Origin: Onchidella celtica
Lineage: Eukaryota > Mollusca > Gastropoda > Systellommatophora > Onchidiidae
Assembly (NCBI GenBank): GCA_963931925.1
Contig: OZ007567.1
Location: forward strand, 86,410,601-86,474,600
DNA length: 64,000 bases
Direction of reading: 5' to 3'
Under the pieces are notes generated by a model that saw only the letters and a list, made by a program, of their open reading frames with translations, was not told where the DNA came from and did not search any database. How positions within the stretch are numbered: position 1 is the stretch's first letter; the number at the start of each line of letters is the position of its first letter. The translations under genes and the position numbers were made by a program. Of this stretch, positions 46,638 through 58,000 are shown piece by piece.

Positions 46638-46720
46638 TTATCAGTCGGAGACTGGGTTCAATCCCATGTCGGAGCATTTTTTTCTCTTTTTCTAAACTTA
46701 GTACTACTCATTATCAGTCA
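46638..46720 (+). other. Fragment with tRNA-like B box
   Basis: GGTTCAATCCC at about 46646-46660, followed by a T run, resembles a pol III B box and terminator, but the flanking arms do not fold as a tRNA. It may be a SINE scrap. Confidence 0.2.
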
Positions 46721-47246
46721 TCGTTTTGTTTCCCAAGGATTTTGCAAAATTGATGTCGTGGGGAAACTGATCATTAGAATCTAGCAGTGTGCTCCAGATT
46801 ACTTTTTAAAAAATTTATTCCTGTTCATTTGATTTTATTTAAATATAGATCTAGATCTAATTCCTTTTCATTTGAACAGGACAGTAAAAGTTGCTAATTA
46901 GAAAATGTAAATCAAAATTTAAACAAATAAATGATTTCTTATAGTCACAGTGAACTGAAAATTCTGTCTCTATCTGTCTTGACTTCCTACATTTATTGAA
47001 AGTATATTTGGGGGTGGGGGGGGGGGGGGGGGGTCTTCTGCTTCAGTTAGATCTGCTTGTCATGTTTTGTTTTACATTCTACTTTTTTGTTTGCATGGAA
47101 GTTTAGTTCATTAATTTTATCTGCTCTGTCTGACTTTCTCTGTGACTTCACACCCGACAAAAAAATCTTACCAACAATTTTATAGGCCTAGATTCTACTA
47201 CAAATAGTCTAGTACAAGGACACAACTTTAGGAGCATTGATCTATG

Positions 47247-47489
47247 GGCGCTTTTTCCGTTGTTCCCACCCCTCCCCAGTTAATGGAAGGACTTCCGAAT
47301 GCGTTCCATAGCCCGAGTGAAAACAATACATAGCTACCCCGGCGGCTTTCCCTGATATGTCAATCTGACTACTGCCCACACGGCCTTGATTCATACAAAT
47401 TGACTAGACCCTCACGTCGTTACATATCAATCTGACAATCGACTAATATAGCCTAGGTAAGTTGGGGTGGGAACTACCGAAAAAGCGCC
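47247..47489. mobile_element. 243-bp MITE with 8-bp target duplication
   Basis: Inverted ends of about 26 bp, 24 matching (GGCGCTTTTTCCGTTGTTCC at the left), are flanked by GATCTATG (47239-47246) and GATCTGTG (47490-47497). An 8-bp duplication is typical of hAT and some other families. No coding capacity. Confidence 0.75.
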
Positions 47490-47756
47490 GATCTGTGTAC
47501 AAGGGGGTCACAGTGCTGCCTTCCTCCCCCCCACCCCCTCCCCCTCCCAAATCAGTCCTCTATGGACTTATCGTGAATGTGGGACTTAGCATTAACACTC
47601 AGAACATAAAATTATATGTGCCCAACTAAAGTTCTGTAACTCGTATAGGCTATCTAGAGTCTAGATCTAGTAGTCTAGACTACTCTAGCTAGGCCGCTAG
47701 GGTTTTCACGTCATTGTGCATTTTCTTCATCAGATCTGGTGAAGCATGTAGCTAGA

Positions 47757-47842
47757 GATAGATCTATATCTAGATCTAGAGAGATCTAGATCTAGAGAGA
47801 TCTAGATTTACTAGATCTAGTCTAGATCTAGATCTAGATCTA
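47757..47842. repeat. AGATCT/CTAGATCTAG hexamer array
   Basis: A short array built from the self-complementary hexamer TAGATC in several phases, with TAGTCTAGA variants from about 47650 onward. Because the unit is palindromic, both strands read alike. Confidence 0.85.
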
Positions 47843-47844
47843 TT

Positions 47845-48291
47845 TCTGCTGCATGCTCTTCAAAATAAATTTCAAAGACCTCACTGTGAGTTCAGGGTGC
47901 GTTGATAGGTATTTCATGAATTGTCGATGCTGGAAAAGAAAACTAATTCGTTGCTGTTTTCAAACAGTCCGCCATTAATCATTGACACAATTTTTTATAA
48001 ATTAATCAACAACCGATTCTGAAGAATCGATACCAAGACATGGGCTTTCCTTTTCATTCAACGACGACAAAGATATTTAGACAGCGGCTTTCCACCTTCT
48101 CTGTTGTTTATGGAAAAAAATAACAATAAATCCCTCTTTCTGCTAATCATCAGAATTGAAATTCCATTGAGGGAGTTTAGATGGCACGTTGGTTTCCAAA
48201 TTAGCGACGTGAAACCACTAGGTATTGCTTAGATTGAATCAGCTCTGAAGAACTTTTTTCTTCTGGGGAAAAAATGGTAGTTGTATGGACG

Positions 48292-48325
<34 letters not shown>

Positions 48326-49970
48326 GAGGAAAGGAAGGAAGGACAATAAATCGGTATCCGATTTTGAAAGTGTCGATATTTTGTTATCGAATACACAGTT
48401 CCCCCGTCCTCACACCGACATTTACAACAGTTGTGTAAATAGGCTAGCCCCAGCTGGTATACCAGGACCGAGCCCCAGTTCGTCATCAAACAATTAATCA
48501 TTACACAAGAGAGTTTCATTAAGTGTATATTTTCATTCTGTCACTTAGTACCAAGTGGTATTGGGGGGGGGGGGCTTGGTGATGTCACAAATGCGGAATT
48601 GCTCGTATATAATATGTGTAATGATGTGTGTTGAGAAACAACAAAAGAACGATGGTTCCTAGCTTCTGAAACAATATCCTAATAAATTATGACCATTTTA
48701 TCTCCCTTCTCACAGCAAGAAAATGCCCCCAAAGCACCACTTTTGAAGATTAGTCCACTCCATTCTGTCTTCCCTTTATGAAATTAACAACGACAACACA
48801 ATGATAAAAAGTAGGTGTTAAAAAAGTGAGTTTTGACCAGCCCTACTAATATTAGGCCTACTCTTCTCCGTGTAAGTTATGAACGGTACCGGTAGCATTT
48901 AAAATTTAAAAAGCCAACAGGTCCATCCTTATAAATATCCCTCTAAGGCACTGTGGTCTTTTAGTACATGTATGCTCGTGCAAATACTACCAGACAGTAC
49001 TGTCAAAAGAATGATACAAAACTGTGCCGATAATAAACAAGGGTAATATCATCACAGCCTATCAAATGAATGTGATATAGGAGGTCCTATCACTACCATG
49101 CTGGCCTGCTTAGATGGACATTTCAATAAGCATGTCAACTGTTGCATAAGAACAGCACTGATGCTGACAATTCACACTACTACACACAAACAATGTCATC
49201 TAAACTTTAGAAATAGTGACAAATCTTATGAATTTTATCATTATCTTCAATTTACGGTTAACAGACTGCGCATAAGTCTGATACAACGTTAGTGCGCTCG
49301 CTGCGACAAGTCTCAACCGATCTCTCTCTCTCGCTCTTTCTTTCAATATCTCTTTCTATCTCTTTCTCTTTCTCTGTCTCTCTCTGTTTTTAAACCGCCA
49401 AGGGAGATATGAAGAAGATGGGATGAGAATAGCGAGGATGGAATGACGTAGATAAGTTCATTGGTAAATAGACTAAACGACTTAACAGTACTCTCTTGCT
49501 GGTATGTTAAGTAGTAGCCTGAGTAGCCTACACAAAACCGAAGAGTTGTGAAGTTGCAAACCACATTATGAAAGAAACTGTGAACACACACACAAAACAG
49601 TGACAAGTAGTAAAATAACACCATATTTACTATGTAAAAACCTTTATTTTCTAAGTTTTCTCACATGCGACAGAATGTTATGGTTGGCTCTCCTGAAAGG
49701 AATGGCAATGGAATTAACCAAAAAACTAGGACTATTCTTGGTAGCTCACACGTCTAGCTACTGTCACTTTCAACTGGCAGTACCGGTACAAACAAAATTA
49801 AGCATGTAATAAACATAATGAATACATTTTTCAGTTTATGGGATGAAGGGGAAGGGGCAAGATTCATATTTTGCAGTCGCTAGTGAGCGATAGCCGGTGT
49901 GAAATTTCGGCAAGACTGGAAGCAATTTAAAAAACAAGGTGAGGAAAACAAAGTTCTCAAATAGCGGCAA
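47845..49970. other. No gene seen; simple repeats only
   Basis: This stretch contains (CT)n at 48294-48323, a CT/TTTC-rich tract at 49320-49388 and a G run at 48565-48573. The frames at 48285-48497 and 49098-49292 lack any recognisable domain. Confidence 0.5.
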
Positions 49971-49977
49971 AAATATT

Positions 49978-50060
49978 AATGCCGACGCGGGATCAAGCGG
50001 GGGACGTCTTGCTTGTACCTGAACGCTCTACCACTGATCCTTAGAGGTCAGGTGTTCTCT
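49978..50060 (-). ncRNA. tRNA-like sequence (SINE head or tRNA pseudogene)
   Basis: On the minus strand, GGATCAGTGGTAGAGCG matches a tRNA A-box and D-arm. About 30 bases on, GCTTGATCCCGCG is a damaged B box. The acceptor ends do not pair, so it is not a functional tRNA. Confidence 0.45.
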
Positions 50061-50589
50061 AAACAGATAATGAAAGTCATTATAATAATGTAATGGAAAA
50101 TCAAGGCTTGGACACTGTTGTCCTATGTATAAAACCATTACTCTGGAATTGACCACACACTTCCCCATTTTTCGTTTTCTTTTTTGTCCGATTCTTTACA
50201 GATCACGGCAGGTCAAATTCGCAACTTACCCGGTACCAAAGGAGTCCAGTACATGCCCCCCCCCCCGCCCCTCCCCCATCCTAGATTACAAATAAAAATG
50301 CGGCTGAATTATGTTTACGAAATGCCACATCCTACTTCATATTCAGTATAGTAATGCTGAAAGTAAGAAAATGTTAAAATACTATAAATTAAACTCTTCT
50401 GTACCAGTTAACATGCCACTTCCCCAGTAGAAGGAACGATAAATCTGCAACAAATATAAATCGAGCTATCCTTGAAGCGAATCTTTTATGAAACGCAAAA
50501 ACCGCCAGTAAGAATACGTCTGAAGTAAACCAGACCCCTCAAGATAAACAACAACAACAGGAAGAGCATGAGGCAAAAATCAGAAAAGC

Positions 50590-50690
50590 TGGAAGAAATG
50601 GCGCAACATGGGGTCGAACTAAGATAGTCAAGGAATGAAGAATACGAATAATCTACCGTAGAGCTATTGCACGGCCGACAGAGCATGTCA
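50590..50690 (-). ncRNA. Second tRNA-like sequence, minus strand
   Basis: TAGCTCTACGGTAGATT (A-box type) is followed by AGTTCGACCCCATG (B-box type) at normal spacing, but no cloverleaf with paired acceptor can be drawn. It lies about 600 bp from a similar sequence on the same strand; both may be heads of degraded SINEs. Confidence 0.4.
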
Positions 50691-50707
50691 TCTGATTCAG
50701 TAAACCC

Positions 50708-51275
50708 AAAAGGTCAGCTGTTCCTTCCGTCATGAATAAATAATTGCATGTATGTGATAATAAACAAACCCGTGAATTTGACCTACTGCCCCTGACTCAT
50801 TTTTAAAAGCGCATTTGGCTCACCCACTAATTCACTCTCTCACACGCACAGACACACACATGAACACATACGCACACCCGAACGCACACAATATAGTCGT
50901 CATAGACCCCGCTTACTCAATTCATAACTGATAATCAACTATTAGCAGACTTCCCACGGACGCTTTCCGGAAACTCTTGAACAATATCATACCTAGGAAA
51001 TGTGGAACAAGGGACATTAATTTACAACAACAAACGGGAACAGCTACAATAAATGTAAAAGGTCACCCGTCCCTTCTGTGATGGATTAATAATTGTGTGA
51101 TAATAAATAAAGCCCTTGAACTTGACTTACTGCCCATCACTCACTTTTAAGAGCGCATTTGACTTACCCACTCATTCACACACATACCCACCTACACATA
51201 CACGCACACACACATATAACATAACATAGGCACATATTACAACAACACACGGGAACGGCTACAATGCCTATTTGG
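50708..51275. repeat. Diverged tandem duplication of about 350 bp
   Basis: Copy 1 starts at 50708 (AAAGGTCAGCTGTTCCTTCC) and copy 2 at about 51058 (AAAGGTCACCCGTCCCTTCT). They stay alignable through TGATAATAAA, TTGACYTACTGCCC, AAAGCGCATTTG, CA-rich tracts and ACGGGAACRGCTACAAT. The second copy is shorter. Confidence 0.8.
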
Positions 51276-51279
51276 CTTA

Positions 51280-52477
51280 AATGGACAGAATGAACAAGAA
51301 GTGAAAAATTATTGAGATCATCATCTGCCTATTTTATGACATACTACAGATTTTCTGTATTTATATTGTTTACTTTGTGCATACACAATGCAATGACGGA
51401 AGTACAACACAGTGTCTTTGAAAATCACAATGATCTCATAGAAATAGTAGCCAGGCCTAATTCGGCGATGTTTCGTACGTCTGAACCATACAGACTCAAC
51501 AAGCCGCCCCATATTTCATTTCCCAGGTTTTCCCTTTCAAACCATAGAGAACTACTTAATACACATGATATTCTTCGGGCTTTTCTCCCGATATTTAGAT
51601 ATAACGTGAAGCATCCATAACGAACCGAATGCGTAAGTACGATATAATAATACCTTTGCCACGAATATACTGTAGGCCTATAAATAATAATGTTCTAATT
51701 AAAAAATGCCAAAATATCAAAGTTAATTTCCTCGATTTTGGAAATCGATCGAAGACACTTAAGAAATTTGCAATTTCCAAAAATGTTATTTTTGCCGCTA
51801 AATCTAAAGCTGTTGTCACTAGTGTAAGATAAAGGCTGGATTAAATTTCCTTCGTTTGGAATTATCCCCGTAGCCAATATAATAAAAACTGCAGTTTCTT
51901 GCACGGCAGTCATAACATCATAATGGGCACTTGGGCAGATTCTTTTGTAATACGCGGGATTTTCTTCTCCATTTCAAAAAACCATTGTAAACTTGCATCT
52001 GTGGGGCCTCTGGGCAGCTACCCTGTGTGTCCATGCGTTAAGACGGCTCTGGTCTTTTGCCACCTCCACACCTCTGTCGGCTTGATCAAAACTGCACAGG
52101 TTTGAAGAGGTCATTAACAACAATTTGAACACATAAAGTCAAATCTATTGCTTTTACTAATACTACTAATAGTCAAATACAGTGACAGTCAGTGCTTAAA
52201 ACAATGACATTCTGAAATCAACAGCAGAAACTGTGATTTCAATTAAAAATGCGTTGTCCAAAATATGCTGTGACGTGACACTGTAACCTGCCAACAATAA
52301 CAACAATATTGTATTTCTGACAATTTTATCAAACATACAGTTGTTTAAAACAAAATCCAAAACACACAGAATGCACTTACAACAAACTAGGTATACCAAG
52401 TATATGAAAAATCTTCAGCAGAAATATAAATTCACCGTTAAACTCAGTTCTTGCGTAGTCTCAAATAATCATTAATT
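51280..52477. other. No gene recognised
   Basis: The open frame 51312-51620 starts with a hydrophobic stretch but has no domain or splice context that I recognise. The rest is AT-rich. Confidence 0.4.
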
Positions 52478-53522
52478 GCTGTATAAAATGGGATTCCCAG
52501 CAAGCTTGTTGAACTCATCAAAAGCTTTTACAAGAACTTCAGTTGCAGTGTCGGAAACAGTGATGCATCCTTTGAAGTGAAAACTGGTGTACGGCAAGGA
52601 TGTGTGATGTCAACAATTTTGTTTAACCTCGTAATCGACTGGATTATGCGGAAAACTACAGAGGATGCACCAAGAGGCATCAGATGGACACTCTTCGACA
52701 ACCTAGAGGATTTGGACTTTGCGGATGACATTGCGCTATTGTCACATAGTCACCAACACATGCAAGATAAGACGCAGAGACTACATAATTTTGGATGCAA
52801 AGTAGGCCTTCGGATTAGCCAGAAGAAGACAGAGATTATGACCCTAAATGTAGACACTCCAGCACCAGTGCAAGTAGATGACAAGAACCTCACCACGACG
52901 GACAAATTTAAATACCTTGGTAGCATTATCAGACCAGAGGGTGGCACAAAGGAGGACATCCAAAGTAGGCTGGGAAATGCAAGGGCTGTCTTTCAAAGTA
53001 TGAGCAACATCTGGAAATCGACACAATACGGCATCAACACCAAGATCAGACTGTACCAAAGCTGTGTCCTATCCACACTCCTGTATGGATCAGAGTGTTG
53101 GCGAATGACAGAAGGTGACCTCGCCAAGTTGTCTTCCTTCCACACCACATGTCTTCGTAGGATTCTCCGCATCTTTTGGCCAAACAAGATTTCTAATCAG
53201 GAACTACTAAGGCGATGCAAGCAAGAAGAAATAGCCAACATCATCACGAAGAGACGATGGAGATGGCTTGGACACGTGCTGCGAAAGGAAGCAAATTCTA
53301 TAACCAAAACAGCACTTCAGTGGACACCGGAGGGACGGCGCAAGCGAGGCAGACCCAAGGCAACCTGGCGGAGAACAATCGAGGCAGAGATGAAATCCTT
53401 CAATCACTCATGGGGAACTCTCGCAAAGATGGCCCAGGACAGACAGGGCTGGAGATCCTTTGTTGCTGCCCTAAGCACCAGTGGGTGCAACAGGAAATAG
53501 TAGTAGTAGCTGTATAAAATGG
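52478..53522 (+). mobile_element. 5'-truncated LINE with 14-bp target duplication and (TAG)n tail
   Basis: GCTGTATAAAATGG occurs at 52478-52491 and 53509-53522. Between them lies the 3' third of a non-LTR retrotransposon, truncated at its 5' end inside the reverse transcriptase. The 3' UTR is almost absent and the tail is TAGTAGTAG. This is a textbook 5'-truncated insertion by target-primed reverse transcription. Confidence 0.92.
52493..53500 (+). pseudogene. LINE reverse transcriptase C-terminal fragment
   Basis: Open from IPSKLVELIKSFYKNFSCSV (52493) to the natural stop TAG at 53498-53500 with no interruption, about 335 codons. It has EVKTGVRQGCVMSTILFNLV, the catalytic LDFADDIALL, YLGSIIRPEGGTKEDI, STLLYGSECWRMTEGD, LRRILRIFWPNKISNQELLR and KRRWRWLGHVLRKE. 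It lacks the endonuclease and the first part of the reverse transcriptase. It is a different family from both LINEs in NCAPG. Confidence 0.88.
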
Positions 53523-55085
53523 ACGTTACGATTGTGGGTAAGGTAGTCATCCTTCCATCTCGCTTTTAAAACTGCCTTAAAAATTCACAGCACCTGAAGG
53601 AATTCGTAAGGAGACGTTTTTTTTTCTTATTACTGTAAATAATTACACGTATTTATTTGAATAGAGCTGTGTACATGTGTAGCATAAAAATAACAAGTAA
53701 TTAAAAAAATAAAGATTGTGTACACAGTACTTGCGTAAGTTAGGCCTGTATAAAAAGGCAAACATGTGTATGTAAAACTGCCATGTAACACAGACTGGCA
53801 AAATGGAAAGATCTAAAGGCCTGATTTTTTAAAAATCCTCAAAAGGTATAAAAACAATAACAACAACAACAACAACAACAAAAAATGCACCAAAATATAC
53901 CGCATAACAAGTCAACAACAACACAAAAAAATCAGCCTTGTGATAAATAGCGATTATAAAAAGAAAAGGCCACGCTGAAATGATGCTGTCATTCAAACTT
54001 CAGCAATGGTTCACACCTTGAAGGCAATATACAGCCGTGGCTCGTTAAAAGCGCAAGGTCTGGACAAAACCACACTAAACAGTTAAAATACAAGGCAGTG
54101 GTGAATAGGTGTAAAGCCACCCCGGGTTTTAGACATTATATATATTATATATAACACAACGGGCAATATCAATTTTGTCTATTTCTAGACAGTAAAGAAT
54201 CAAAGCATTACTGAGGGAAGGGAAGGAATGGTGATACCAGAGACCTGGTGATACTCTACAGTTCAATACTGTACACAGTCGATACTAATAATCACAGAAA
54301 GTAAATATGACAAAACCACGATGAACATCATTATAAAAATCACTAAAGTAAACATTAATCACCCTGAACGTCATAATAAAAGTACTAGATAAACATTATA
54401 ACAAAACACAATAAATATCATAAACCATAAAGGGGAATCTGGAACGGTGGATTTGATAAAAATCTGAGGTAACTACATTTCCTGCGATTGTTTTGATTAC
54501 AGCAACGCCTTGTGGTACAGAATCAGATCCATTGATTGCTTAGCATTGATCTCAGAACAGTGATAGACTGTTATAAGAGGAATAGCAGTGTTTTCCCATT
54601 TTGTTATCTCTATAAAATCTCTTAATCATGCATGGCAACGGTGAAGTGTGAAACCTTAGTTTATTGTTGACTTTCCATCATGAAAGTCTGGCTTTCAGCC
54701 ATGAAGTATCTGCATTTGTCCTAGACAGCAGTGGTAAGAAATATTTTCAGCCGTGCTTAAGTAAATCAGTCCTTTGGCCTGAACAAAGGGCCGGAGGAAC
54801 AAAAAGGTACACATAAGCCCTTTTAAAAGAAAAAAATCGGGTGATTTCGGTGGTCTGGATTTCTGTGAATTAGAACTTTTTTTTTTAAAGTGCACATATT
54901 AAGATAATTTTAATAAACTCACGGGTGATGTAAATGATTTGGATCTTGTGAAAGGCACCGATTAGAATTTGAGTCAAAGTGTTCATAGGACAATCTCAAT
55001 AAATTTACAGCGATGTCAGTGATTTGGATCTGTCAAGTATTGTCTACAAATTTTATTTAAAAAAAAACACACACACAAATATGTT
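53523..55085. other. No gene seen
   Basis: AT-rich intergenic sequence downstream of the aquaporin 3' end, with a short (CAA)n at about 53860-53882 and a TATA-rich palindrome near 54137. AATAAA on the minus strand at 55052-55057 is a possible second aquaporin polyadenylation signal. Confidence 0.45.
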
Positions 55086-58000
55086 TTATTTAGTTTTCTT
55101 GTCTGTCTCAGTCTTGGCCGTCTCTTTCTGGGCTGTGACATCGACATGAACGAACTTGTTTATCAGTAAGGCCACGTAGCATCCAATAAACGGTCCAACC
55201 CAGTAAACGAAGAAATGTTCAAAGTAGGCGGTACCCTGACATCCCAGGGTGTGACCACTGGCCATTGCAGGGTTAAAGTACATGCCAGTAGTTGTGACAC
55301 CTGCAAGAGAGGAAAAGCCATTGACCGCCATGCACAATATTTCGTCCCCGAACGTAAAATGACAAAGTTCTATCTCCCCTTTATGGCTCAACTGAGTAAA
55401 ATACTTCACACTACTTGTACAGGCCTTCTCCATTGTGTGTCAAAATATTAATCGGGTTCGGTTTGTAATTTGTAAGTATTACCGAAAAGAAGAAAAAAAA
55501 AAGGTACAAAATGTATCTCTGAAAGCTATGAGCATAATCATGAAACGTCAATGATCAATTTTTCAAAACTGATGGAAGGGAGTTAAAACCGTGTCATTCC
55601 AAAGGGACGTAAAGCTCCCCCCCCTCCCCTTACCCCCCGCGGGTGTCTTTACTAATAAGTCTAAGCTGTAAGCGTCTCCTAAACCCCACCACTCAACGCT
55701 CAAGTACACGCTGAAGGCGTGTTTTTTTTTGTTTTTTTTGTTTTTTGATTACATGGCAAAGCATATAATGTCATATTTGGCGACCGTGTGTATGACAAAA
55801 GCGCTATTATTTTCTTTGATTGCCCAATCAGTAGAAAACTCTCACAATCAAAAGTTGATAATCAAGGGGGTGGTTATGAGGGATAAATAGGCTCGTGGGA
55901 ATAGCTCCCGCAGGAGAACGTATTTTGGAGGTGGGGAATTCCGAAAGGATTAAGGAGTCAACACAAGGTGTTCTAATTAATGCGTCTGAAGAGAGTAAGG
56001 CCTGTTAAGTGCATTTGGTTTGTTTCACATACGTTATCCAAAATTATGATGTTGATTGCACGCCCCCCCCCCCACCCTCAACTTCCCAAATGCCCAGGGG
56101 CTAAGTATGTACACTTGCAAAATTAATTTACACATTTCTTGTTTGTTTGTTTGGCTCGGCGGCCGATCAAGCGCACTCGCAAAGACTAGCTAGCTATAAC
56201 CCAAAAAGAACAAATGATTGGCGAACGAAACATTATGGCCCTGGAACTTCCGACGCAGGACGAAATAAAATTCAAAATTTAGAAGGTGCACAAGTTGTGT
56301 GACGTCAGGAGTAACAAACCATATTTACATGAACTGTTGTTGCTCCAGGTTTAGGGGCTAGGAAATGGAAAGAGGGGGGAGGGTAGAGGGGGTGCAATTT
56401 TACTACTGAAAAATTAGAGAATCCTTGAAATAGGCAAAATATAAGAATAGCTCTACTGATTATGTAATGTCAGTTCAAATTATGCCTTTACAGCCCCATT
56501 AACTGTGGATATGTCTGTGTTCGTGTGCACGCATGAACGTCTGTGGTCATTTTCCTATTCTAGGCCACCGAGAACAGATTTTCAGCTCCAACTGGCAATC
56601 TCGTTTCATTGTGGCGGAAATTAGCTCCTAGACTCAATTTTTTGGTGACGAAGACAACATGTATTTGGACACATACACTTCTTTTTGTGCGTGATTTCAT
56701 CCCTCAGGAAACAAAAATAAATGGGAATGCAAAGCACTTCACAGGCTGCCTTATTTGTCCGAAACATTGCCAGATGCTGTATTTGTCTAGAGAACAAATG
56801 AATGACGACAAGCGATAGGCACGCAAAAACTGCGTGGGAGAAACAAAAATTGTTTCCAGATTTCAAAGAAACTCGGAAGATTTCGCGTTGGAAAGCCCAA
56901 CAGTAGGAGAATAAAAATATTCTGAACTCGTGATCAGTTTGGGTATTAACGTTCATGAACAAAGGACTAATTTCCTTTTGCGAACAAATCGTGAGGCACG
57001 TGTTTTTCAGGTTCAAAGTCTTATGGCAAATCAAAAATCCCTTTTACGCCAAATCCTTTTGAATACGTTTTCAACTGTGTATTCTGACTGGTCTTAACAT
57101 ACAGCTTATCCGCGTGCTAAATCAAGATTTTAGGTCGATTATGAATGATGTTTGCGAGCTATTCACTACTTACCATTTAATTAATTATCGTATCTTACAA
57201 ATTCTGCATAATCAGAAAGGATTAAATCCAGTTTCACCGTTTTCCTTTTAACTGATTTTCGTATACGGTAAAAGAATCAGGAGCAATTTATTCCCGCATG
57301 GCTCACCGCAGTGAAGAGTGAACTCTTTGGTATCAAGTTCAGTATTCCCCGACCCATCATCTAGCGCATAATTATCTTATAGCCGTGGAGACATTGCATG
57401 AGAAATAATAATTATCACAGAGTCACCGGGGTGGGGGTGGCGTGAATGGCAGGCCAGGAGCAAAGAGAAGTGAACGGTAGATACTACATAGCAAATAACC
57501 AAGAAGAGAAATTTTATTAAGTAAATATGACTTGTTTTTTTTTCCCTTCATTTTTTTTGTCTACCCTGAAAAATAATAGACACTGAAAGTTTAAGGACTT
57601 CGTGATACCAGTTGGTCAGGCAATAGACAGTTGGAAATATGATGAAAAAAAACAAACCCGGATCACATAGTAGTATGCAGACTGTGCCATCGTGAGATAA
57701 AATAATGTGTTACTCATACTGATGATAATTCACAGCATGACCAGTGAATACATGTAACTAGTTAAGTAAGCCTAAACCCATACCAGCCGATTTTGATCAG
57801 CCAGCAAGTTCGATGGTGACGCCACGGCGCTGAGTTTTAGAGAGCTCCAACTAGTCGGCTGGGTGCACCAGATCTCCTTGAAACTTAACATCGTAACGTC
57901 ACCATCCAACTAGTCCGCCGATCCAAATCGGCTAGTGCCCGCCTGGCCTAAACTGTGTAAAGCTGGGGACAAGGTGGTCTAGAGGCAAGGTGCTCACCTC

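Noticed and set aside
49978-50690. Functional tRNA genes
   Set aside because: A and B boxes are recognisable but acceptor stems do not pair and B boxes are altered.
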